Below are positions 34,569-44,570 of a stretch of DNA of 64,000 nucleotides, piece by piece. Position numbers and translations under genes: made by a program. Below the pieces are notes generated by a model. That model was not told the DNA's origin. It saw nothing but the letters and a program-made list of their open reading frames with translations, and did no database searches. The DNA is from Neorhizobium populisoli (GTDB lineage Bacteria > Pseudomonadota > Alphaproteobacteria > Rhizobiales > Rhizobiaceae): contig NZ_JAHYCB010000004.1 in the NCBI RefSeq assembly GCF_019430945.1, forward strand, positions 310,001 to 374,000, written 5' to 3'. The first letter of the stretch is position 1, and every line of letters begins with the position of its first letter.

Positions 34569-36293
34569 TCAGGCCGTGGCCGGTTCTTCGATCGTCTGGA
34601 TCGCATCATAGGCGGCAAGCACCGTTTCCATCTGGGCCGTGTGGCCGGCGATGAAGGCGTCGTCGTAGATCGTCTCGTCCGGATATTCGGTGATCAGCGT
34701 CAGCGGTACCGTGTGGCGGTCGTCGATCGAGATCAGGCAGGGGAAGCCGTTGATGACTCGGAAACCGGTTTCGCCGGCATGGGTTTCGAACAACGCAACT
34801 TGGCTGTTGTTGTAATCGACGAGGCCCGGAATGGCAGCGAGATGGCGCGTGACGCGGTCGATCAGCACTTCCGCCTGTTCCGTCCAACCGGCATGGTGGC
34901 GCATGACAAGGAAGAAGCCCTTTGGCACGGTCCACATGGCAAAGCCGCGCGGTACGTAACCGGACAGCGGGCGTGTCCATTCATGCGAGGGGTAACCATG
35001 CAGGTTGACGTGCAACTTGGCACCGCTCAGCTTCTCGGCTTCGACACGGATCGCCTTTTCATTCAGGTTTTCGCCCGAACGGTATTCGAGGTCGTCGCCG
35101 TAAGCCGTGTAGCGGGCGGCGTGGTGCATGTGCAGCGGATTGTCTTCGCGAAGGCGCCAGTGGATCTGGTAACCGTCCGGATTTTCCAGCGGCGAGATGA
35201 CGAAATGACCGCCCGGTCGTGCTGCAAGGTTTTTCGCAGCGCGGATCGCGCCGACGATGCCGGTCGTTTCGTTCGGATGCTGACCGCCGCTGATGATCAC
35301 CGGCCTGTCGCTTCCCTTGTGGTAACGCGCCTCGACGGCACGGCCGGAACGGGCGCGGGCTTCGAAGGGCACACCTTCGATCGAGGTGAGTTCGGTGCGC
35401 ACCTGACCGGCGCTGATCGGTGACGTTGCGGTGTCGAGCGGCTGGGTTTCGGCAGCCTGTTCAGACGTGTTGAAGGCGCGGGTTTCGACGCGCGCGGAGA
35501 TCTTTTCACCGAAGCGGATTTCCGGCACGATCTGACCGGGGCGAAGATGGCGGTCGCCGATCGGGCGGCCGGATTTCTTCTGGAAGACTTCCAGAAGCGA
35601 AAAGTAGAAATCCTCGTGCAGCGCTTCGCGCAGGCTGACGACTTCCTCGCCAACTGGCAGGCGGCGGTCTTCAGCCGGGACGGTGACGGCGATGTTCAGT
35701 TCTTCGAAGTACGGCTCCGTCGCGCCCCATTCATGCGTCGCGACGGCATTGGCCGCGGAGTGGAAGAGTACTTCGTAATCGGTTTCCAGCCGCTCGCCCG
35801 CGCCGCCGTCGATCGACAGCCAGCCGGTCGGGGAAAGCAGGGTTTCGCCGATGAAGTCAGTATGGACGCGGTTCGGAGCGAAAATCTTGTGGGTGCTTTC
35901 GGCGCCATCCTTGGTGGTGAGGGTGACGTCGTAGAAGAAGGCATCGTTCTTGCCAGCCTCGAAGGTCATCTTCACGTCGGCGGAAAGGCCGGCGAGCGGA
36001 TAGGCTTCCAGCAGGAAACGGTTCTTCGGGCAGGCGGCATGCACCGGATAGACGACATGCACGGCCGAGAGATCGGAAAGCTGCATATCTTCCAGGAAGA
36101 AGTGCAGCAACGGTTTGTAAGCGCTGCGGAATTTCGCGGCGACACCCTTGGCAGCCAGAGCGGCTTCTGCGCTCTTTCGGCTTTTCTCGTCGTCGAAGGT
36201 CCAGGCCTCGACCTTTTTCGCTTCGCCTGCGGAAAAGCGTGCGACGAGGGTGTCGAGGGTACGGTCAAAATTGCTTTCGAAAATCAATGTCAT
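34569..36293 (-). CDS. M14 zinc carboxypeptidase-like protein with large N-terminal domain
   Basis: 574 residues from ATG 36291-36293, which overlaps the permease stop as ATGA. Residues 1 to about 270 form a domain I do not recognise. After it an M14 catalytic domain shows zinc ligands in SGGQHPNETTG near 336 and LHVNLHGYPSHEW near 429, and the catalytic Glu in ALFETHAGETGF near 500. No signal peptide is seen, so it acts in the cytoplasm. As the last gene of a dipeptide-type ABC operon it probably cleaves the imported peptide or amide. Confidence 0.85.
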   Translation of the reverse strand: MTLIFESNFDRTLDTLVARFSAGEAKKVEAWTFDDEKSRKSAEAALAAKGVAAKFRSAYKPLLHFFLEDMQLSDLSAVHVVYPVHAACPKNRFLLEAYPLAGLSADVKMTFEAGKNDAFFYDVTLTTKDGAESTHKIFAPNRVHTDFIGETLLSPTGWLSIDGGAGERLETDYEVLFHSAANAVATHEWGATEPYFEELNIAVTVPAEDRRLPVGEEVVSLREALHEDFYFSLLEVFQKKSGRPIGDRHLRPGQIVPEIRFGEKISARVETRAFNTSEQAAETQPLDTATSPISAGQVRTELTSIEGVPFEARARSGRAVEARYHKGSDRPVIISGGQHPNETTGIVGAIRAAKNLAARPGGHFVISPLENPDGYQIHWRLREDNPLHMHHAARYTAYGDDLEYRSGENLNEKAIRVEAEKLSGAKLHVNLHGYPSHEWTRPLSGYVPRGFAMWTVPKGFFLVMRHHAGWTEQAEVLIDRVTRHLAAIPGLVDYNNSQVALFETHAGETGFRVINGFPCLISIDDRHTVPLTLITEYPDETIYDDAFIAGHTAQMETVLAAYDAIQTIEEPATA

Positions 36294-37135
36294 GCGGATG
36301 TTCTGCCCATGGGGTCGAGACTGTCGCGAAGCCAGTCGCCGAGGAGGTTGAGGCCGAGGACGGTGAGGAGAATGGCAAGTCCGGGGAAGACGCTGACCCA
36401 CCAGGCGGTCTGCAGGTAAGTGCGGCCTTCGGCCAGCATGCCGCCCCAGCTCGGAATGGTCGGATCGATGCCGAGGCCGAGGAAGGTGAGGCTGGATTCG
36501 AGCAGGATGTTGGTGGCGACGTTCAGCGTCATCAGCACGATGACCGGGCCGATCAGGTTCGGCAGCAGGTGCTGCACGATGATACGCCAGTCCTTCACGC
36601 CGATGGCGCGGGCCGAAAGGATGAATTCCCGCTCGCGCAGCGTCAGCACCGAGCCGCGCACCAGGCGGGCATATTGCACCCATTGCGAGACGATAAGCAG
36701 GACAATCGTATTGGTCAGCCCGCCACCGACGATGGCGATGAAGGTGATGGCCAGCAGGATGAAGGGCATGGCCAGCTGGATATCGGCAAAGCGCATCACC
36801 AGCATATCCCAGATGCCGCGGTAATAACCGGCAATCAGGCCCATCACGACGCCGACCGTGACGCCGCCGGCGACCGAAACGAAGCCGACCAGAAGCGAAA
36901 TCTTGCCGCCGGCCATGACGCGGGCCAGCACATCGCGGCCGAGCGGATCGGTGCCGAAGATATAAGCCGAGTTGGCGAAAGGCGGTACAAGCCGCGACAT
37001 GAGATTGATCTTCTCGGCACCGCCGGGAAAGATCACGCCGGAAAAGATAACGGCGATACCAATGACGCCGACGAGAAGGGCGCCAAGCACGAATTCGAGC
37101 TTGAAGAAATGGGAGGAAGCTGCGCGCGAGGCCAT
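36290..37135 (-). CDS. Dipeptide/oligopeptide ABC permease, DppC type
   Basis: 281 residues. An N-terminal membrane segment at about 12-35, a periplasmic stretch with the DppC-typical FGTDPLGRDVLARVMAGG (about 55-72), then five helices and the EAA loop SARAIGVKDWRIIVQHLLPNLIGP. It pairs with the DppB-type permease encoded 2 bases upstream, and is coupled to the M14 gene by ATGA. Confidence 0.92.
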   Translation of the reverse strand: MASRAASSHFFKLEFVLGALLVGVIGIAVIFSGVIFPGGAEKINLMSRLVPPFANSAYIFGTDPLGRDVLARVMAGGKISLLVGFVSVAGGVTVGVVMGLIAGYYRGIWDMLVMRFADIQLAMPFILLAITFIAIVGGGLTNTIVLLIVSQWVQYARLVRGSVLTLREREFILSARAIGVKDWRIIVQHLLPNLIGPVIVLMTLNVATNILLESSLTFLGLGIDPTIPSWGGMLAEGRTYLQTAWWVSVFPGLAILLTVLGLNLLGDWLRDSLDPMGRTSA

Positions 37136-37137
37136 GA

Positions 37138-38064
37138 TTATCCCTCCGTCCGAATGCGGGGATCGACGAGACCGTAGGCGATATCGACGAGAAGGTTGAT
37201 GCCGATGATCATCAGCGACAGAACGGTGATGACGGCCTGCAGCACGGGATAATCACGCGCGCCGACCGCATCAAAGGCAAGCGTTCCCATTCCCGGCCAG
37301 TTGAAGACGCGCTCGACCACCACGATACCGCCCAGAAGTCCGCCGAATTGAAGGCCGAAATAGGTGATCAGCGGGATCGCGCAGTTTCGCAGCGCATGCT
37401 TGTAGAGCACGACATTTTCGCTGAGGCCCTTGGCGCGAGCGACCATGATATATTGCGAGCGCAACGTCTCCAGCATGGTGGTGCGGACGAGGCGGACATT
37501 GGTCGCCGTAAGGATGATGCCCATGGTGACGGCGGGCATGACGAAGCTCGCAAACCCATCCATGCCGCTCGGCGGCAGAAGCGGGATGGCGATGGCGAAC
37601 AGCAGCACCAGCATGGTGGCCAGCCAGAAGTTCGGGAAGGAGAGGCCGACCAGCGACAGGATGCGGATCAGCTGATCGGCCCATTTGCCGCGGGAGGTGG
37701 CGGCCTTGATGCCGAGCGGAATAGAGATGACGATCGAGACGATGAGCGATGTGAAGGCGAGCGCCAGCGTCGCCGGCAGCGCCTTGCCGATCAGCAGCGA
37801 AACCGGCGTGCCACCCAGGAAGCTCTTGCCGAAGTCGAGGGTGAAGATACCCTTCAGGAAATTGAAATACTGGACGAGGAACGGCTCGTTCAAGCCAAGT
37901 CCTTCGCGGATTTTCACGAGATCGGCCTCGGTGATGCTGCCCGCACCCTGTGTCAGCATCAGCGCCGGGTCACCGGTGAGGCGGATCGCGAAGGCGACCG
38001 TCAGCGTCACGGCGATCACCACGAAAATCGCCTGCAACAGGCGTTTTATCAGGAAAGCGGCCAA
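37138..38064 (-). CDS. Dipeptide/oligopeptide ABC permease, DppB type, TTG start
   Basis: 308 residues. The start is TTG at 38062-38064 (reading M-AAFLIKRLLQAIFVV), with an AAAGGAACGAGAG ribosome site; no ATG is available in the right place. The DppB pattern is complete: an N-terminal helix, QYFNFLKGIFTLDFGKSFL periplasmic part, and EAA-type loop MVARAKGLSENVVLYKHALRNCAIPLITY. A weak TTG start after a palindromic repeat should keep permease synthesis below that of the binding protein. Confidence 0.92.
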   Translation of the reverse strand: MAAFLIKRLLQAIFVVIAVTLTVAFAIRLTGDPALMLTQGAGSITEADLVKIREGLGLNEPFLVQYFNFLKGIFTLDFGKSFLGGTPVSLLIGKALPATLALAFTSLIVSIVISIPLGIKAATSRGKWADQLIRILSLVGLSFPNFWLATMLVLLFAIAIPLLPPSGMDGFASFVMPAVTMGIILTATNVRLVRTTMLETLRSQYIMVARAKGLSENVVLYKHALRNCAIPLITYFGLQFGGLLGGIVVVERVFNWPGMGTLAFDAVGARDYPVLQAVITVLSLMIIGINLLVDIAYGLVDPRIRTEG

Positions 38065-38120
38065 TTTCTCTCGTTCCTTTGTAATTGCGAGCGCCGCTCT
38101 CGGCGCAAGCGCTGAGCATA

Positions 38121-38232
38121 GCCCCTCACCCTAACCCTCTCCCCGCGCGCGGGGAGAGGGGACTGGAGGTCGCGGTTGTCGTCCTTCTTCCCGTCTTTAC
38201 GGGGAGAAGGTGCCGGCAAGCGGATGAGGGGC
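38121..38232. repeat. RIME/REP-like palindromic repeat between binding-protein and permease genes
   Basis: Outer arms GCCCCTCA (38121-38128) and TGAGGGGC (38225-38232) enclose a 26-bp perfect palindrome (38135-38160, centre CGCG) and a second hairpin (38183-38210). Its right half, 38200-38231, matches 58219-58250 almost base for base. It forms strong RNA stems in the dppA-dppB-type intercistronic gap. Confidence 0.75.
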
Positions 38233-38276
38233 TGGTCGCCACATGCGGCTCGCCCCTCAAGCGAAAGCCTTTAGGC

Positions 38277-39812
38277 TCAATCCACCGTGACGTCGGTGAA
38301 CTTCAGGCGGCTGTCCGGCACCGGCGTGAAATTCTTCACGCGCTTGTTGATGCCGAAGATGGCGTTGAGGTTGTAGAGCGGCATTTCGAGCGCCCGGCCG
38401 GCAGCGTAATGCGCAATTTCCTGCAGCAGCTTTTCGCGCTCAGCGACATTGGTGACGGTGCGCTGCTTGGCAAGCATGTCATCCATCTTCGGGTCGCTAT
38501 CGTACGGGTTCCACTTTTCCTTGGTCTTGTACATGGCGACCGCGGTGTTGTCGTAATCGAGCGTCCAGCCGCCCCAGGACTGCTGGAACATCGCGCCGGT
38601 CTTGCCATTCGGGATGATGTCGTTCAGCAGGACGTTGGTTTCATACGGCTTGATCGTCGCTGTGATGCCGATCGTCTGCAGGTAGGCGGAGATCGCCTGG
38701 GCGACTTCGATGAAGGTCGCTTCATTGCCGCGAAGGTCGATCTGCAGGGCAGCACCCGGAGCAACGCCGGCCTCCTTCAGGAGAGCCTGAGCCTTGGCCG
38801 GATCATACGGCAGCGGCTTCATGGCCTTGTCGAAACCGAAGGAGAGCGGGCCCTGGAAGCTGGCGATCGGAACCGCCTGGCCGCCGAGGATGGTCTTGAT
38901 GATCGCGTCGCGATCGACGCCCATGATCAGCGCCTGACGAACCTTCGGGTCCTTGGTGATGCCGTCGCGGGTGTTGAAGCGCAGAGCGTAGACCGTCGGG
39001 CCGGGCGAGGTGACGATGGCGAGCTTGGAATTGCCCTGGATCGTCGGGATCATGCCAATCGGAATGGTCGGCGGGATGACGAGGTCGACGCGGCCGGCCT
39101 GCAGTTCGGCAACGGCGGTCGCCGGCTCTGCGATGAACTTGTATTCGAGGTCCGAAATCTTCGGCGCGCCGCCGAAATAGTCCGGGTTGGCGGCGAGAAC
39201 GATGTTCACCTTCGGCTCATAGGAGACGAACTTGAACGCGCCGGTGCCGACCGGATTGGCGTTGAAATAGGCGTCGCCCTTTTCCTGGATGTACTTCGGC
39301 GGAACGATCATGCCGCCGTAACCGGCGAGCTTGGTGAGGATGACCGGGTCAGCGACCTTCATCTTGAAGTCGACCGTGTTGGCATCGATGATCTCGACGC
39401 TGCCGATCGAATTGTAGTTGGACTGCTGCGGACCCTTGGCGCCTTCGGCTCCGAGCAGGCGGTCGAAGGTGAACTTCACGGCCTCGGCGTTGAAGGGCTC
39501 GCCGTTGTGGAACTTGACGCCTTCACGCAGCTTGAAGCGGATGCGCATGCCGTTGTCGAGCACTTCCCACGAGGTGGCTAGGCCCGGGACGAGCTTCAGG
39601 TCCGGACCGCGATAGGTCAGGCCGTCGAACATGTTGGTGGCGACGGAAGCCCAGTTCACCAGGAAGGTGTCGATCGGGTCCCAGCTGCCCGGATCCTGCG
39701 GCGACGATACTGTCAGCTTGCCGGCGGCCATGGCCGAGACCGGCATGATTGCGGCGCTTGCGAGCGCGATGGCGGCGAAAGCCGTACGCAGGCCCCTCTT
39801 GATTTTTGTCAT
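38277..39812 (-). CDS. Dipeptide-type ABC substrate-binding protein (family 5)
   Basis: 511 residues from ATG 39810-39812 (MTKIKRGLRTAFAAIALASAA), a basic-hydrophobic Sec signal with cleavage after VSAMAA. The mature part begins GKLTVSSPQDPGSWDPIDTF and carries TKDPKVRQALIMGVDRDAI and QQSWGGWTLDYDNT. Being flanked by the DppDF fusion and DppBC permeases, it is the dedicated ligand receptor of this operon. It differs clearly from the three orphan paralogues elsewhere in the window. Confidence 0.92.
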   Translation of the reverse strand: MTKIKRGLRTAFAAIALASAAIMPVSAMAAGKLTVSSPQDPGSWDPIDTFLVNWASVATNMFDGLTYRGPDLKLVPGLATSWEVLDNGMRIRFKLREGVKFHNGEPFNAEAVKFTFDRLLGAEGAKGPQQSNYNSIGSVEIIDANTVDFKMKVADPVILTKLAGYGGMIVPPKYIQEKGDAYFNANPVGTGAFKFVSYEPKVNIVLAANPDYFGGAPKISDLEYKFIAEPATAVAELQAGRVDLVIPPTIPIGMIPTIQGNSKLAIVTSPGPTVYALRFNTRDGITKDPKVRQALIMGVDRDAIIKTILGGQAVPIASFQGPLSFGFDKAMKPLPYDPAKAQALLKEAGVAPGAALQIDLRGNEATFIEVAQAISAYLQTIGITATIKPYETNVLLNDIIPNGKTGAMFQQSWGGWTLDYDNTAVAMYKTKEKWNPYDSDPKMDDMLAKQRTVTNVAEREKLLQEIAHYAAGRALEMPLYNLNAIFGINKRVKNFTPVPDSRLKFTDVTVD

Positions 39813-39843
39813 TGTCTTGCTCCTGTTTATAAACCCAAAGTGT

Positions 39844-41676
<1,833 letters not shown>

Positions 41677-42003
41677 GCGGGCAACTCCCTACGCATTGGC
41701 AGCGACAATAGCCGCTGGGTGGAAGATACCAAGCACGAAATGCAGGTTGATGGCAGGGCGGGAAGCCCCGGAAGAAGCGGAGGTGCGAGCGTTCGCGGGC
41801 ATGCCTCGTAGCATCCGCGTTTCGTCCCGGTCATGGCGGACCCGAATTTGTTTCGGTTTTTCCGTCACTTTTAGCAATCCCCATCTTAACAAGAATATGT
41901 CATCACTTTGTCGACAAAATGTCAACGGCAGGGAATGCCATTATCTGTGATCCTGACATGCGGTCGGGAGAGATCGAGTTTTGAGGATGGAATCGGGGGC
42001 TGC
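41677..42003. promoter_or_regulatory. Upstream region of the dipeptide operon; no gene
   Basis: 327 bases with no convincing coding frame. On the minus strand a TTGACA hexamer (bases 41920-41925 read in reverse) is a good -35 candidate; the -10 partner is weak. A 12-bp perfect palindrome TTTGTCGACAAA (41907-41918) overlaps the promoter spacer and may be an operator. Confidence 0.4.
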
Positions 42004-42522
42004 TCAGGCAGTTGAAGTTGGCACGCTCAAACCAACCTTCACCCGGTCCATCGCGACGAATGTCCTGAAACGTTTGACGTTGTTGTTGCCGAAAAACAGC
42101 CTGCGGGTGAGGGCTTCGTAATCGGCCATCGAAGGCACGACGATGATCAGGATAAAATCGGCAGCGCCCGTCACGTAATAACATTGCTGCACTTCAGGCA
42201 CGGCGGAAAACTCCCGTTTTGCCTGTTCGATCTGCGCTGCAGTTTCGCTGATCACCTCGACCTCGACGAAGATCGTGATCGCTTGCCCCAAGGCATCCGG
42301 ATCGATCACCGCAACATTGGCCTGGATAACACCGTCCGTCGTCATCCGCTTGATCCGGCGTTGCACGGCCGGCGCCGAGAGATTGACCGCCTCGCCGATC
42401 GTCCGCTGCGGCGTGGTGTTGTCGCGCTGCAGGATATCCAGGATTTTCCGGTCGAAGGTATCGAGCACTGTCGATTTTGATGGTTGCGGCAAGGGAAAGC
42501 CTTCGGTGAAACAAAGTTGCAT
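42004..42522 (-). CDS. Lrp/AsnC-family regulator
   Basis: 172 residues from ATG 42520-42522, with an extra 20 or so N-terminal residues compared with typical Lrp proteins; a GTG at the VLDTFDRKIL codon is a possible later start. Helix-turn-helix LDTFDRKILDILQRDNTTPQRTIGEAVNLSAPAVQRRIKRM, then a RAM/AsnC ligand domain (FVEVEVISETAAQIEQAKREFSAVPEVQQCYYVTGAADFILIIVV). Divergent from the glutathione transferase gene. Confidence 0.9.
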   Translation of the reverse strand: MQLCFTEGFPLPQPSKSTVLDTFDRKILDILQRDNTTPQRTIGEAVNLSAPAVQRRIKRMTTDGVIQANVAVIDPDALGQAITIFVEVEVISETAAQIEQAKREFSAVPEVQQCYYVTGAADFILIIVVPSMADYEALTRRLFFGNNNVKRFRTFVAMDRVKVGLSVPTSTA

Positions 42523-42576
42523 AGAACGCCACCAATATCAGCGCATTTATCGCGCCGGGTGCAATATCTTTCCACC

Positions 42577-42597
42577 AGCAGACTTTCGGCATCTGCT
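42577..42597. promoter_or_regulatory. Inverted repeat between Lrp and GST genes
   Basis: AGCAGA (42577-42582) and TCTGCT (42592-42597) with a 9-base spacer, 27 bases before the GST start. Candidate Lrp-family binding site. Confidence 0.4.
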
Positions 42598-42623
42598 TTG
42601 GTTGGATGTGAAACGAGGAAAAG

Positions 42624-43241
42624 ATGAAGCTTTATTACCAGACCCATTCGCCCTTTGCCCGCAAGGTGCTGGTCTTTATCCATGAGTCAGGATTGGCAGA
42701 TCGCATCGAGGTAATCGATCACGAAACGAGCCCGCTGGTGAGAAACCGAGACGTCTTTTCCGAAAACCCGCTAGGTAAAGTGCCCGTTCTCATCCGGCCG
42801 GGGCTTTCGGCGCTGTTCGATTCCGACGTGATCTGCGCCTATCTCGACACTCTTCATAACAGGAAAAAGCTCATTCCCCTGGAGGGCGAGGCGCGGTGGG
42901 AAGCCTTGCGGCTGCAGGCTTTGGCGCAGGGGCTGGCCGAGACCGGCATCGCATTGCGCTGGGAAACAGCAAGACGGCCGGCGCATCTGCGCTACGAACC
43001 GCTGCAGGAAGGGTATGCGCAAAAACTGCAGGAAAGCTATCGCTGGCTGGAAGGCGAACTGGATGACGGCGCCGGCCTTCACGTCGGTCACATCGCACTC
43101 GCGACGGCGCTGTCCTGGATCAGGTTTCGCGACCTCCCGGCTCCTCAACCGGAAAGCCGGGTGGCGCATTGGCTCTCCCGTTTCGAGGAGCGACCGTCCA
43201 TGCAGTTGACGCCGCTTTCGGGCGAAACGGTCGATCGTTGA
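42624..43241 (+). CDS. Glutathione S-transferase
   Basis: 205 residues; GAGGAAAAG ribosome site directly before ATG. Thioredoxin-like N-terminal domain at 1-78 with SPFARKV at the active-site helix, the cis-Pro in GKVPVL and the glutathione-binding DSDVICAYLD; helical C-terminal domain to the end. It conjugates or reduces electrophiles with glutathione in the cytoplasm. Substrate unknown; the divergent Lrp-type regulator may control it. Confidence 0.9.
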   Translation: MKLYYQTHSPFARKVLVFIHESGLADRIEVIDHETSPLVRNRDVFSENPLGKVPVLIRPGLSALFDSDVICAYLDTLHNRKKLIPLEGEARWEALRLQALAQGLAETGIALRWETARRPAHLRYEPLQEGYAQKLQESYRWLEGELDDGAGLHVGHIALATALSWIRFRDLPAPQPESRVAHWLSRFEERPSMQLTPLSGETVDR

Positions 43242-43262
43242 GGCGGATTTCGTGCCGCAGGC

Positions 43263-44009
43263 TCAATCGACCTTGAGAACGAAGTCGCGGCCACCGAGTG
43301 TGACTGCCACAGTACCCGGTGCGCCGACCTTGATCAGTCCGCAAAGCGTACCGGTGGTGATCACCTGGCCGGCCTTCAGCATGTCGAAGGCGCAGATCGG
43401 GGTCTGGTTCGCCAGCGCCACGATCGGCTTCAGCGGATCGTTGTCGGGGTGAGTAGCGGACTTGTCGAAAACCGTTTCTCCGTTGATGACGAGCTTCAGC
43501 GGGCCGATCTCTGCGCCTTGATCGAGCAGTTTGCGATCGAGTTCCGGACCGAGCACATAACCGACATTGCTCATCATGTCGGCCACGGCGAGCGCCTGGT
43601 CGCCCCGCGCGCCGCCTTCGTAACGGCTGCGGAGAAGCTCGACGCCGATGCGTACGGAAGCGATCGCGTCCACGATATCAGCGCGTGTCACGGTGCCCTT
43701 CGCCGCGGTGAGGTCCTTGCCAAGCGTGAAGGCAAGCTCGACTTCGACTGAAATGCCGGTCTGATACTGCTGGTTTGCGCTCTCGGAGACATCGAGCAAT
43801 GGTGCGCTGTGGCACAGATCGCCCTTGAGAGTGTGTTTCGATCCATTGAGCGGCACATCAAGGGCGGCAAAGATTTCGGTCTGAACCGCAAAGCCCTCGC
43901 CAAGCGGCTTGCCGAGAAAAGCTTCGGGTGCGACGAGCCCGCCGGACTTCATTGCGCCCAGAATGGCCTCGGCAAGCGGAGAAAGGGTTTGGGAAGGTGT
44001 CGAAGTCAT
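43263..44009 (-). CDS. 2-keto-4-pentenoate hydratase / FAH-family protein
   Basis: 248 residues. The FAH fold is recognised by VEVELAFTLGKDL (metal-binding Glu pair), ADMMSNVGYVLGPELD and the C-terminal VITTGTLCGLIKVGAPGTVAVTLGG. Members hydrate 2-oxopent-4-enoates or decarboxylate oxalocrotonates in aromatic meta-cleavage routes, using Mg2+. No other ring-cleavage gene is near, so the pathway is not fixed. It is convergent with the GST gene, 21 bases apart. Confidence 0.85.
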   Translation of the reverse strand: MTSTPSQTLSPLAEAILGAMKSGGLVAPEAFLGKPLGEGFAVQTEIFAALDVPLNGSKHTLKGDLCHSAPLLDVSESANQQYQTGISVEVELAFTLGKDLTAAKGTVTRADIVDAIASVRIGVELLRSRYEGGARGDQALAVADMMSNVGYVLGPELDRKLLDQGAEIGPLKLVINGETVFDKSATHPDNDPLKPIVALANQTPICAFDMLKAGQVITTGTLCGLIKVGAPGTVAVTLGGRDFVLKVD

Positions 44010-44148
44010 CGGGTCACTGCTCCAGAAAGGGTGTCAAAAGGCCAAGCGGGCGCCACCATCCGCCGGGACGGGGAAAACTGCAAGTATTCAAATGAAATCA
44101 ACAGGCTTTATGCGCTGCTTGTGACGAATCCGCGGGAAGCTTTGGGCC

Positions 44149-44454
44149 TTATCCCGGAACTTGCCGGTTGCACACCGCGACCGCGCCGCTCTCGACGGTC
44201 ACGAATGCCAGGCCGCCGGTCTCAAACGCCAGTCGCAACTGCGCTTCGGTTGCCCGATGCACATCGTGCCGGTCCCCTTCGTAATCGCGAATTGTACTGC
44301 GCGAGACGCCCGAACGGTCGGCGAGGTCGCTCTGGGTCCAATCGAGAAACCCTCGCGCGGCGCGACAGAGGGCCGGTGTCAAAATCTTGCAGTGATCGCC
44401 TTGACCCATCGTCCGATTCTGCCCATATTGGTCAATATCATTCATATATGGCAT
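44149..44454 (-). CDS. Small XRE-family helix-turn-helix protein
   Basis: 101 residues from ATG 44452-44454; ATG 44407-44409 (MGQGDHCKILTPAL) is an equally likely start and gives 86. Helix-turn-helix ARGFLDWTQSDLADRSGVSRSTIRDYEGDRHDVHRATEAQLRLAFETGGLAFV is typical of short rhizobial Cro/CI-type regulators. No toxin partner is adjacent, so a toxin-antitoxin role is not supported. It is divergent from the mrp operon and may regulate it. Confidence 0.75.
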   Translation of the reverse strand: MPYMNDIDQYGQNRTMGQGDHCKILTPALCRAARGFLDWTQSDLADRSGVSRSTIRDYEGDRHDVHRATEAQLRLAFETGGLAFVTVESGAVAVCNRQVPG

Positions 44455-44570
44455 TCTGAGCCGGATTGCTAGGGGCGTGAAAACGCCGATCGGCCGGGTC
44501 GGAAGAGCCGCTTTCGAACAAGGAACGGACTGTTGGGATAACGCTTGAGCCCTATTTTCTTCTGGTTCTG

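Noticed and set aside
44149..44454. XRE protein as an antitoxin
   Set aside because: No toxin-like gene on either side; the neighbours are a hydratase and the mrp operon.
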